Shown here piece after piece: positions 49,942 to 57,263 of a stretch of DNA of 64,000 nucleotides. This DNA is from Sporosarcina sp. P34. Lineage in GTDB: Bacteria; Bacillota; Bacilli; Bacillales_A; Planococcaceae. Below the pieces are notes generated by a model that saw only the letters and a list, made by a program, of their open reading frames with translations, did no database searches and was not told where the DNA came from. The stretch covers positions 62,001 through 126,000 of the forward strand of contig NZ_PDZC01000003.1 in NCBI RefSeq assembly GCF_002743375.1, read 5' to 3'. The position numbers and the translations under genes are program-made. How positions within the stretch are numbered: the stretch's first letter is position 1; each line of letters starts with the position of its first letter.

Positions 49942-50060
49942 GAAGGAGCGTACCAATATGAAACGACACACCGTATCATATTGGTATGGCCTATAACCAA
50001 AGAACTTAAGAATTAAAGAATAAAGATATTGTCGAGAAGCATCTCGACGATGAATATTTC
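49942..50060 (+). other. Possible leader peptide and inverted repeats
   Basis: A 12-codon frame (MKRHTVSYWYGL) starts at ATG 49957 after GAAGGAGCG. Its start lies in an 11-bp perfect inverted repeat, TACCAATATGA (49951-49961) and TCATATTGGTA (49976-49986). A second hairpin, GTCGAGA / TCTCGAC, is near 50034-50051. The stretch 49785-50203 has no other gene. It could be a decayed mobile-element end or a translational control region. Confidence 0.4.
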
Positions 50061-50203
50061 ATTGGTCATTATTTGCGAAGAAAAGTTTTCACACCTAGTA
50101 TCCTTTTTGCTTCACAGCTCTATATAGTGTGCAAAGCTAACCTGTTGGTATTTTGTAACTTGAACCCAAAATCAACGTCTACGTTCAAAAGGAGTGGAGA
50201 ATT

Positions 50204-50875
50204 ATGCGAAAACGGATACTACTACTTCTCGTTTTATTGTTGCTGACAGCTTGCTCTTTCAATCCATCCCCGCAGCACACGGTTATTGACTGGGTAGATT
50301 TTGTGAAATGGAATGATGCAACGTATGGGGCGAACTATGAAATGAACGAGCTTAAAAAGGACTGGGAAACTGCTGGTGAAGTAGGAGAAGTGAAGTATAT
50401 GTTGGATGGCCAAGCTGGAACGAATCATCAAACGAAAAATGGAGATGCAGCTTATTTGCAAAAAGGCACAAAATTATATGCGATGAAAGGCTATGATCCG
50501 GCATTCCGAATCATAGCGGACGGGAAAGTATACGAAGTAACTGAATCTGATAAGGCTGAAACGGTAGGAGATTTTTTAGATATAAAAGGGAAAGTACAGC
50601 GTGTCATTTTGCAAAGTGAGCAAGATTTATCGTTCATTGGGGAGTTTACGGATGAGCATGTAGAGAAACTGATTGAAGAGTTGCTGGTAATGCCCTATGA
50701 ACCAGAAAGACGTGCGACTGAAGGAAAGCGTGTGTTTTTTGGAATTGAACTAGTAGATGGGACGATGACTAGATCAGTATATTGGTCGGAGACGGGTTAT
50801 ATTAATTATGGCGGGGTGGCTTCTCAAGAGGTTAAAGACATATTTGAGGTTGAGATGCAGGAGTATGTTTTCTGA
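50204..50875 (+). CDS. Lipoprotein of unknown function
   Basis: A 223-residue protein with a lipoprotein signal RKRILLLLVLLLLTAC (lipidation Cys 17). The mature part is hydrophilic, with YMLDGQAGTNHQTKNGDAAY and YWSETGYINYGG blocks. No domain is recognised. AAAGGAGTGG precedes ATG 50204. Confidence 0.82.
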   Translation: MRKRILLLLVLLLLTACSFNPSPQHTVIDWVDFVKWNDATYGANYEMNELKKDWETAGEVGEVKYMLDGQAGTNHQTKNGDAAYLQKGTKLYAMKGYDPAFRIIADGKVYEVTESDKAETVGDFLDIKGKVQRVILQSEQDLSFIGEFTDEHVEKLIEELLVMPYEPERRATEGKRVFFGIELVDGTMTRSVYWSETGYINYGGVASQEVKDIFEVEMQEYVF

Positions 50876-51040
50876 CATGTTAGAACCTCATTTGTTTTTA
50901 TATACATTCTACCGGCTAATCGGTAGTTCAATACTTACACTAAAGCATAGCGGGCTGGCTATTTTCTGACGGTAACTATGATAATCCGTACATGTTCAGC
51001 AGTTGCGGTATACACAGAGAATGGGGAAGGAGGGAGTCAA

Positions 51041-51217
51041 ATGGTCAGCGCGAAAAATGAACCGACAATCTTAATTCTGGATGATATTGAAATCAAGTGG
51101 ACATTGAAAGAAAGTGAGTTACTTCATTCTGGGAAATGTGGAATGACGGTGTGTCAATTAATGACTTGGCTAAGGAATTCAAAACGAATAGATGAAGCTT
51201 CGCATTGCTCGTTATGA
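51041..51217 (+). CDS. Truncated small phage-type protein, possibly HTH
   Basis: A 58-residue frame from ATG 51041, which has GAAGGAGGGAG upstream. NEPTILILDDIEIKWTLKES resembles the start of small prophage HTH proteins. Near the end the reading could shift to ALLVMNR in the next frame, suggesting a frameshift. Identity is uncertain. Confidence 0.4.
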   Translation: MVSAKNEPTILILDDIEIKWTLKESELLHSGKCGMTVCQLMTWLRNSKRIDEASHCSL

Positions 51218-51357
51218 ATCGCACACTTTATCATCAGGCAGGAAATAGCATAGTGGTGCAAGTACTGGAATCAATATTTGAATTGATACTTAGTGGACAT
51301 TACGCTTGCGAAGAAGTAGCAGAAGATCCGAACGGTCAACTGCAATTAATATGTTAG
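51214..51357 (+). pseudogene. C-terminal remnant of a DNA (cytosine-5) methyltransferase
   Basis: The frame reads LYHQAGNSIVVQVLESIFEL. This is the conserved motif X of C5 DNA methyltransferases (QAGNSV-V-V...I). Only about 47 codons remain; the SAM-binding, PCQ and ENV motifs are all missing upstream. A stop follows shortly. It is a scrap left by deletion, typical of decayed prophage or restriction-modification loci. Confidence 0.72.
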
Positions 51358-51363
51358 AGAAAC

Positions 51364-51479
51364 AAAAAAAGACAGGACCTCTCCCGTCATGGCTGACAAC
51401 ATTGTAATACACAAAGAGGTATCCTATGGGAAACACGCATGTTTTTAAATTTTATGGCAACAATAATTTGAAATGTTGA
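51364..51479 (+). pseudogene. Truncated XtrA-like gene start with upstream repeat copy A
   Basis: The segment 51364-51440 is an imperfect copy of 52219-52296: both run AAAAA-GACAG, TCATGGCTGACA or TTATAGCTGACA, then ribosome site, CCT-RTGGGAAA. After the start (ATG 51426) only 17 codons remain before TGA and the XtrA body is absent. It looks like a second XtrA-family gene lost after duplication. Confidence 0.6.
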
Positions 51480-51503
51480 AAGAGAAACGGAGTGGAAATA
51501 TAA

Positions 51504-52202
51504 GTGGAGTTTTTTTATGGTCAAGAAAATCTTTCAAGTATTCAATGGATATTACGTGCAATAGTTTCATTTTCCGTTTTACTTTTGGCAACCAAATTAT
51601 TGGGACGCCGCTCAATTGCACAGTTAAGGCTTCTTGATTTTACTATAGCCTTAATACTTGGAAATATACTTGCACACCCTTTATCAGACGAGCAGTTAGG
51701 ATTAAAAGGTTCAATTATTACGACAGGGGTGCTAATTGCTCTTTACTTGCTAAGTGTATTTGTTTCTTTGAAGTCGAGAGGATTTGGAAAATGGTTAGAA
51801 CCATCTCCTTTCCCTTTAATAAAAAATGGAGAAATTCTGTATAAAGAATTGGGTAAAGCAAGGATCACAATAGACCATTTATTATCAGAAGCTAGAAAAG
51901 CAAAAGTTGCAGAAATTAATCAAGTCGCCCTTGCAATGTGGGAACCCGATGGAACCATTTCTTTTTTCTTATCGCCGCAACTTCAGGCATTAACTCCGAA
52001 AGATATTCAATTAGTAAAAGATCCTTTTTCTATTCCGAAGACGATTATCAAGGAAGGGAAAATAGATCTCGCTGAATTAAGCCAGATAGGTAAAGACGTT
52101 ACTTGGTTAGAACATAAAATGTCAATTTCTAATGTTAGTGAAAAAGATATTTTATTGGCAACTTTGGATAATCAAGAACAATTAAGATTTTATTTTTATT
52201 GA
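51504..52202 (+). CDS. DUF421 (YetF-like) membrane protein
   Basis: A 232-residue protein with three N-terminal membrane segments (about 14-90) and a cytoplasmic DUF421 domain beginning LGRRSIAQLRLLDFTIALILGN in the second segment (key text GRRSIAQLRLLDFT). Family members such as YetF and YrbG occur in many bacilli and function is unclear; some are needed for spore germination. GTG 51504 follows GGAGTGG. It lies between the two copies of the XtrA leader, which suggests it arrived by recombination. Base composition is AT-richer than the flanking backbone genes. Confidence 0.85.
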   Translation: MEFFYGQENLSSIQWILRAIVSFSVLLLATKLLGRRSIAQLRLLDFTIALILGNILAHPLSDEQLGLKGSIITTGVLIALYLLSVFVSLKSRGFGKWLEPSPFPLIKNGEILYKELGKARITIDHLLSEARKAKVAEINQVALAMWEPDGTISFFLSPQLQALTPKDIQLVKDPFSIPKTIIKEGKIDLAELSQIGKDVTWLEHKMSISNVSEKDILLATLDNQEQLRFYFY

Positions 52203-52218
52203 TGAAGGTATTTGTAAA

Positions 52219-52296
52219 TAAAAAAGACAGAGATTTCTCCCCGTTATAGCTGACATTATGTTAACACAAGGAGGGGTCCTGTGGGAAAAACAGCAG
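52219..52296 (+). repeat. Direct repeat copy B (partner of 51364-51440)
   Basis: About 78 bp, roughly three quarters identical to copy A, ending at the GTG start of the xtrA-like gene. Confidence 0.7.
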
Positions 52297-52445
52297 TGGT
52301 GAATTTAGAAGAGAATGCAGTGTATCGAGTGAAAGATGGTCAATTGGAGAAGGTGGACAAGCCAGGCAACGGATTTGGAAAGCAAGTTATTACTTGGCAA
52401 GATGATAAGCCTTTATTTTACGAAGTGAGCTATACGAAAAGATAA
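52281..52445 (+). CDS. Phage XtrA/DUF3954-like protein
   Basis: A 54-residue protein from GTG 52281 with AAGGAGGGG 4 nt upstream. The sequence (NAVYRVKDGQLEKVD, GFGKQVITWQ, YEVSYT) matches the small DUF3954/XtrA family of PBSX and skin-like prophages of Bacillus. The role is unknown. It is the clearest phage-derived intact gene here. Confidence 0.78.
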   Translation: MGKTAVVNLEENAVYRVKDGQLEKVDKPGNGFGKQVITWQDDKPLFYEVSYTKR

Positions 52446-52454
52446 GAAGTTGAA

Positions 52455-52490
52455 GAAAAAAATAACCCCAAGTATACGACTTGGGGTCAG
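52455..52490 (-). terminator. Terminator of the manganese catalase gene
   Basis: ACCCCAAGT / ACTTGGGGT (52465-52487). On the minus strand it is followed by TATTTTTTTC, and it can also act weakly on the plus strand. Confidence 0.88.
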
Positions 52491-52494
52491 ATGA

Positions 52495-53355
52495 TTAACG
52501 ATTCATATCACTTATACCGGGACTATGTTCATTAGGCATATCAGGCATCAAAGGAACCGGGAAGCCTGCAGGTGGAGGAGTAACTTTAAGTTCACCTTCA
52601 TTTCTACTTGGTGATTGTCCTTGATAAATTTCGGCGATTCTAGTTGGATCTAAACGGAAATTGAATTGAGCATTGTGATATCCTAATTCCACGTATTTTC
52701 TGCACTCAGGATATTTATTTATATCATAGTTAGGGACTGGGAAAAGTTTTCCCCAATCTACACCTAGCGTTTCTAACGCTTTCGCGAATGCATTTTGATG
52801 TGCATTGTCTCTAACTATGAGAAACGCTAAGGTTTCACGGAATGTTATATTGGAGCTCATTTCATAAATGCGTGTTTTTTGTAAGACGCCTGTCGATTCC
52901 AATACTAGGTTATCCAGCAAATCACCAATTAGATTGCCGTGGCTATAAACCCAAGAACCATTCCAAGGATTTCCTGCGGCATCAACGGGAAGAGAGGCTT
53001 GAGCGCCTATGATGAAATGATGAGGGTTTGCATGTCTTACTGCATCTTCAAGCGGCGCATGATTACTCCCACTATTCCCTGGTAAATCAGTATCGCCAGA
53101 GCCATTTAGCAATTGGTTGATTGTATTTTGCACGAGTTCGACATGAGCAATTTCTTCCAAAAATATACCGCGAAGTAAATCTCGATATTGTGTGTCTTTT
53201 CCGCGAAAATTAGAACTTTGGAAGAAGTACTGCATCATGGTTCGCATTTCTCCATAGTGGCCACCTAAAATTTCTTGCAGGACTTTAGCTGCTGCTGGAT
53301 CTGGTCTATCGGGAGGGGTGATGGGATTAATCAATTCTTCTTTGTAGTAATACAA
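52495..53355 (-). CDS. Manganese (non-heme) catalase family protein
   Basis: A 286-residue protein. Dimanganese ligands are expected in LQEILGGHYGEMRTMMQY, FLEEIAHVELV, LIGDLLDNLVLESTG and RDNAHQNAFAKALETLG, each with Glu/His as in Mn catalases. It would degrade hydrogen peroxide. Homologues include YdbD and the spore-coat CotJC group. TTG 53355 is preferred over GTG 53364, because GAGGTG serves it as ribosome site. Confidence 0.9.
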   Translation of the reverse strand: MYYYKEELINPITPPDRPDPAAAKVLQEILGGHYGEMRTMMQYFFQSSNFRGKDTQYRDLLRGIFLEEIAHVELVQNTINQLLNGSGDTDLPGNSGSNHAPLEDAVRHANPHHFIIGAQASLPVDAAGNPWNGSWVYSHGNLIGDLLDNLVLESTGVLQKTRIYEMSSNITFRETLAFLIVRDNAHQNAFAKALETLGVDWGKLFPVPNYDINKYPECRKYVELGYHNAQFNFRLDPTRIAEIYQGQSPSRNEGELKVTPPPAGFPVPLMPDMPNEHSPGISDMNR

Positions 53356-53448
53356 AATTAGCACCTCATTTAGTTTTAGTATTATGTAGTATTGAACAAA
53401 AGAAAAAATTTATTCTTAATATTAATAAGTCTACTGGAACAACCGGGA

Positions 53449-53500
53449 CAACATTTGATGGCAGCATTGCGCAGCGTCATTTGTTGTCCTCTTTTTTTAT
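53449..53500 (+). terminator. Orphan terminator-like hairpin
   Basis: GGACAACATTTGATG pairs with CGTCATTTGTTGTCC, followed by TCTTTTTTT. The upstream gene is on the opposite strand, so this may end a small RNA or be a leader of the 53523 gene. Confidence 0.6.
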
Positions 53501-53522
53501 TTTAAAAAAGGAGAGATTGAAA

Positions 53523-53732
53523 ATGGTGAAAAATATCATGCGAACACTTGCTATTGTTGCGACTTATAACTTTATCGGGTTTTGGATTGCGAAAGTGGCT
53601 ATTGCGTTTAGGTTGTCAACTGTTGTACTCACGGAATTCGGCGTTAAATACACAATTATTTACGGACACGTAGTAGCGGCGATTTGCGCAACGTTTCTCG
53701 CCTTCCTTCACGGTTGGAGGGATGACGAATGA
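53523..53732 (+). CDS. Small membrane protein, 69 aa
   Basis: Two hydrophobic segments, TLAIVATYNFIGFWIAKVAI and IIYGHVVAAICATFLAFL, with a short polar tail. ATG 53523 has AAAGGAGAG upstream. The stop overlaps the next start (ATGA), indicating former coupling with the HTH pseudogene. Size and context suggest a phage or mobile-element accessory protein. No family recognised. Confidence 0.65.
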   Translation: MVKNIMRTLAIVATYNFIGFWIAKVAIAFRLSTVVLTEFGVKYTIIYGHVVAAICATFLAFLHGWRDDE

Positions 53733-54474
53733 ATAAAAACATACAAGAACAGCTCATTGAAAAAGGGCTCGTACAGCGGAGATCAGCACGAAGACAGTCT
53801 ATCGCAGCGTTAAGAAGTTGGCTGAATTAGGTATCATCGAAAAGGTGCCAGGCACGAAACTTAACGGGATAAAAGGTGCCAGCATTTAGAAAATACTCCC
53901 CTATGTCCCATCGGAAGTGTCTTAACGAGGGACAGACGATGAAGTCAATAACGACGCTGTTAGTCTTCCACAATCTGAAACTCAATCTTTTAATTCTTTT
54001 AATCTTTTAAGTTCTAAACAAGCAAATAATATTATAAGCGTTGGCGAGCAATTAGCATTAGAATCTGAAAACAAAAAAGCATTCATGAATGAGTGGCAAG
54101 TAATGTTGTACGACTTATTCCATTCACTACCATTGAAAGATGAGTTGAAGGATCAGCTGCATAAAGTTGTATTGGCAACTGAAATAAATAATGTGAAAGA
54201 TTTTGTTCGTGCTAAGGATGTTTTGTTTAATATCATAAGGGATATTAACAGTGGAGTGCTTACAGTATCCAGCACGTTACGTGCCGTGTTTGTGGGAGCG
54301 CATCAGAAGGCAAATGAGCGACTGGAAAAGACGTCATATAAATCTTCAACTGTGGAAGACGATGCGCCAAAAGTAAAGCCAGTACCGTTCTATAATTGGT
54401 TGATTGAGCGTGAGGGAAATTGTGTTCATTCTATTAAGACTAAACCATTAATTGAGGATTGGTTATTATGGTAA
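53729..54474 (+). pseudogene. Helix-turn-helix protein, inactivated
   Basis: After MNKNIQEQLIEKGLV the frame shifts. In the second frame the text STKTVYRSVKKLAELGIIEK, an HTH, is readable. It continues to a TAG (about 53887) where KILPYVPS follows, then a TAA after PSEV-S (about 53922). The frame then stays open to 54474, including FNIIRDINSGVLTVSSTL. Removing the frame disruption and two stops restores one long gene. The C-terminal 129 residues alone form an open frame from 54085. It was probably a mobile-element replication or regulatory protein. Confidence 0.7.
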
Positions 54475-54481
54475 ATAAATA

Positions 54482-54504
54482 GACCACTCAAAAATAGAGT
54501 GGTC
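54482..54504. terminator. Weak hairpin after the HTH pseudogene
   Basis: GACCACTC / GAGTGGTC with an AAAAATA loop. Neither side has a long T-run. Confidence 0.4.
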
Positions 54505-54620
54505 CATAAATAATCGGTATATTAGCCGCCTAAGCTGTTTTTTATTAGCCCTAACTTAGCCCCAAACTAGTCCCAACTATTTACTTTAACGTGCATTATA
54601 ATACTTACATGAATAATTTG

Positions 54621-54665
54621 AAAAAAGCCCGAAACCCTGACTTAACAAGGTTTCTAAGGCTTTTA
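54621..54665 (-). terminator. rpsD terminator
   Basis: On the minus strand AAAAGCC-TTA-GAAACC pairs with GGGTTTC-GGGCTTTTTT. Confidence 0.88.
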
Positions 54666-54679
54666 ATAATGCAAACATA

Positions 54680-55282
54680 TTAACGAGAGTAGAATTCAAC
54701 GATCAATGCTTCGTTGATTTCAGCAGCTAATTCGCCGCGCTCTGGAAGGCGTACGAATGTACCTTTTTTCGTATCTTTATCGAAAGTTACGAAGTCTGGA
54801 ACGAAGTTATTCACTTCTAGTGCTTCTTCGATAGCAGCCAAGTTTTGAGATTTCTCACGAAGAGAGATTTCAGAACCAGGTTTCACTGCGAATGAAGGGA
54901 TGTCAACGCGCTTGCCGTCTACCAAGATGTGACCGTGGTTGACTAGCTGACGAGCTGCACGACGAGTGCGTGCAAGACCCATGCGGTATACAACGTTATC
55001 CAAGCGAGTTTCAAGAAGAATCATGAAGTTTTCACCGTGAATACCTTGCATTTTACCAGCTTTGTTGAAAAGTGTGCGGAATTGACGTTCGTTCACTCCG
55101 TACATAAAGCGTAGTTTTTGTTTTTCCTGTAATTGCATTCCGTATTCGGAAAGTTTTTTACGTTGGTTTGGACCGTGTTGTCCTGGTGCGTATGGACGCT
55201 TTTCAATTTCTTTACCAGTGCCTGTTAGTGAGATACCTAAACGGCGTGACAATTTCCAAGATGGACCTGTATATCGAGCCAT
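54680..55282 (-). CDS. rpsD: 30S ribosomal protein S4
   Basis: A 200-residue primary 16S rRNA-binding protein. It begins [16 protein letters not shown]. The S4 domain [20 protein letters not shown] lies near residue 92, followed by [16 protein letters not shown]. It lacks zinc-binding cysteines, a normal bacillar form. AGGAGGAG precedes the start. It is monocistronic and probably represses itself through its leader, as in B. subtilis. Confidence 0.98.
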   Translation of the reverse strand: MARYTGPSWKLSRRLGISLTGTGKEIEKRPYAPGQHGPNQRKKLSEYGMQLQEKQKLRFMYGVNERQFRTLFNKAGKMQGIHGENFMILLETRLDNVVYRMGLARTRRAARQLVNHGHILVDGKRVDIPSFAVKPGSEISLREKSQNLAAIEEALEVNNFVPDFVTFDKDTKKGTFVRLPERGELAAEINEALIVEFYSR

Positions 55283-55462
55283 GAGAGACTCCTCCTCTGT
55301 TGGTTTTATTTTGTTGTAAAATAAGACCAGATATGTTCAATCCATCTGCCATTCTATAATCTTGCAACTTCGCCTCTGCAGCCTCGAGGTTACGTGGTGC
55401 ACCTTAAAAAAGGAATAGACTGGACAAAACAGAACACATAACTGCTGCGAATATTTTACACA
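55283..55462 (-). ncRNA. Probable rpsD autoregulatory leader
   Basis: A roughly 180-nt untranslated leader between the predicted start and rpsD, with paired segments such as GGTGCACC and AACCTCGAGGCTGC...GGCGAAGTT. B. subtilis rpsD has a long S4-binding leader. The structural match here is by position and length only. Confidence 0.5.
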
Positions 55463-55468
55463 AAGCAT

Positions 55469-55497
55469 AGCATACCAAGTTATTGACTATTGGTCAA
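55469..55497 (-). promoter_or_regulatory. rpsD promoter
   Basis: TTGACC (55492-55497), 17-bp spacer, TATGCT (55469-55474) with a TGG just before the -10. Confidence 0.75.
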
Positions 55498-55599
55498 GCA
55501 TTTCATTTTTGGAAGTAAAGCAAAAGTACTTCACTTGAACTTTTAAAACAGGTAAAAGTAATTGCACTTTCGTTTTGCAAACAATCGATGTACACTAGA

Positions 55600-55613
55600 C
55601 TAAAGCGTTTTCA
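55600..55613 (+). promoter_or_regulatory. cre-like site upstream of the methionine lyase gene
   Basis: CTAAAGCGTTTTCA matches the cre consensus at 12 of 14 positions, 38 bp before the ATG. The first two bases differ. Confidence 0.35.
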
Positions 55614-55650
55614 TCATAATATGAATAAGCTATAACAAGGAGGAATCACC

Positions 55651-56841
55651 ATGAAGAACACTAACAACTGGCACAAAGAGACAGCCGTGATTCATGAAGG
55701 ATATGACAGTAAAGGTCATCAGGGAAGTTTATCTGTGCCGCTGTATCAAACCTCAACCTATGTATTTGATTCGGCTGAACAAGGAGAGCGGCGTTTTGCT
55801 GGTGAAGAAGCGGGAAATATTTATTCTCGTTTAGGAAATCCGACGGTCGCTGTGCTGGAAGAACGTATTGCCAAGATGGAAGAGGGCGCAGCAGGACTTG
55901 CATTTGCTTCTGGTATGGCCGCGGTAAGTGCGGTGCTCGTTCATTTGACGAAAGCAAATGATCATGTGATTTGCTCGCGCGGGATTTATGGTTGCACATT
56001 CGGATTCTTAAAAATATTAGAAGAGAAGTATAATATCACGCATGATTTAATCTCCATGAAAACAGAACAAGAAATCGAAAAAGCTGTGAAGCCAGAAACT
56101 ACATGTATATATATAGAGTCGCCAATTAATCCGACGATGGAGCTAGTTGATCTTGAAGCAGTAGTCAATGTAGCGAAGCGCCATAACTTGAAGGTCGTAG
56201 TGGATAACACTTTCTGCTCTCCTTCTATACAGACACCTATAACATTCGGTGTAGATTATGTACTTCATAGCGCAACAAAATACATTAATGGACACGGTGA
56301 TGTGATCGCGGGGTTGCTCGTCGGTAAAGATGCAGACGAGATGGCAAAACTTCGTGGGACTGTGTTAAAAGATTTCGGTGGGATCATTTCACCATTCGAT
56401 GCCTGGCTATTGTTACGCGGGATTAAGACATTACCTATTCGTATGGATCGTCATTCAGCCAATGCCAAAATTATTTTTGAGTATTTACAGAAGCATCCGA
56501 AAGTAGAAGAAGTATTCTATCCATTTGACGATCAGCATCCGCAGTATGAGATTGCGAAGAAGCAGATGAAAATGGGTGGCGGATTGATTTCCTTTACAAT
56601 TAAAGGCGGAAAAGAAGAGGCGCAGAAGTTGCTGAATCATTTATCGCTCGTCAAGTTGGCAGTGAGTTTAGGAGATGCAGAGACGCTAATGCAGCACCCA
56701 GCGACGATGACACACTCTGCCGTGCCGAAAGAAGATCGTCAGAAGATGGGTGTGTCTGATGCGTTACTGCGCTTATCTGTAGGACTTGAGCATATGGATG
56801 ATATCATGGCAGACTTAGATCAAGCATTTGAAGCGATCTAA
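55651..56841 (+). CDS. Methionine gamma-lyase / trans-sulfuration family PLP enzyme
   Basis: A 396-residue Cys/Met metabolism enzyme. The PLP lysine lies in LHSATKYINGHGDV near residue 208. YSRLGNPTVAVLE near 53 and FASGMAA are conserved. GIYGCTFGFLKI near 111 has the Cys found at the active site of methionine gamma-lyases, favouring methionine gamma-lyase over cystathionine gamma-lyase. It would release methanethiol, ammonia and 2-oxobutyrate. AAGGAGG precedes the ATG. No S-box or T-box is visible upstream. Confidence 0.87.
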   Translation: MKNTNNWHKETAVIHEGYDSKGHQGSLSVPLYQTSTYVFDSAEQGERRFAGEEAGNIYSRLGNPTVAVLEERIAKMEEGAAGLAFASGMAAVSAVLVHLTKANDHVICSRGIYGCTFGFLKILEEKYNITHDLISMKTEQEIEKAVKPETTCIYIESPINPTMELVDLEAVVNVAKRHNLKVVVDNTFCSPSIQTPITFGVDYVLHSATKYINGHGDVIAGLLVGKDADEMAKLRGTVLKDFGGIISPFDAWLLLRGIKTLPIRMDRHSANAKIIFEYLQKHPKVEEVFYPFDDQHPQYEIAKKQMKMGGGLISFTIKGGKEEAQKLLNHLSLVKLAVSLGDAETLMQHPATMTHSAVPKEDRQKMGVSDALLRLSVGLEHMDDIMADLDQAFEAI

Positions 56842-56845
56842 ATTG

Positions 56846-56886
56846 AAAAAAGCGAGCGTCCCCTGTTGGGGAGCTCGCTTTTTATA
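56846..56886 (+). terminator. Terminator after the methionine lyase gene
   Basis: AAAAAGCGAGC / GCTCGCTTTTT with inner CCCC / GGGG, then TATATA. Confidence 0.9.
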
Positions 56887-56969
56887 TAGGATAATAAATG
56901 TTACGTTTGACAACGATTATATGTGTTGATTTATATAGCATGTAGATTCTGATTGGACCTCTTTTGCCG

Positions 56970-57060
56970 CGGTCAGTGTTCTACTGGTTGTTTCCCTTAA
57001 GCAACGCAAACCCTACCTACTTTTGCGTCCTTGCGACCCTATAGTCGCGCCAGTGATGAA
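56970..57060. ncRNA. Candidate structured RNA
   Basis: Closing pair ACTGG (56983-56987) / CCAGT (57050-57054) encloses two perfect hairpins: ACGCAAA (57004-57010) / TTTGCGT (57022-57028), and GCGAC (57033-57037) / GTCGC (57044-57048). ACTG can alternatively pair with CAGT just upstream. This three-way layout is GC-richer than its surroundings. I cannot match it to a known riboswitch, and the strand is unresolved. Confidence 0.45.
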
Positions 57061-57186
57061 TAAGTGTTCCGAATAAACATCTGCAGAACGCCATTTTTAT
57101 GTCAGATCTATTATCAATCCCAATCAATAACTATACATGAGTTGAAGTAGTTTGTCAAGAAGCTTCTACACTATCGGTATCGTATA

Positions 57187-57211
57187 GTTTATAAATAAGT
57201 GAATAGGGAAC
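57187..57211 (+). promoter_or_regulatory. Sigma-B-like promoter of baeRF
   Basis: GTTTAT (57187-57192), 13-bp spacer, GGGAAC (57206-57211), 53 bp before the ATG. It fits GTTTAA-N12-15-GGGWAW moderately. Confidence 0.55.
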
Positions 57212-57263
57212 AAGTTGAATAGAGCCTGTTGTATGCAGGAAAATTTTTATTGGAGGGATTAGG

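Noticed and set aside
54530..54600. Possible att site (AGCCCCAAACTAGTCCCAACT-like text) near the rpsD terminator
   Set aside because: No matching direct repeat is seen at the other edge of the accessory region and no integrase gene is present.
56970..57060. Cyclic-di-GMP-I riboswitch as identity of the structured segment
   Set aside because: The minus strand has GGACGCAAA, but the required upstream GGGCAAACC element and the tetraloop-receptor arrangement are missing.
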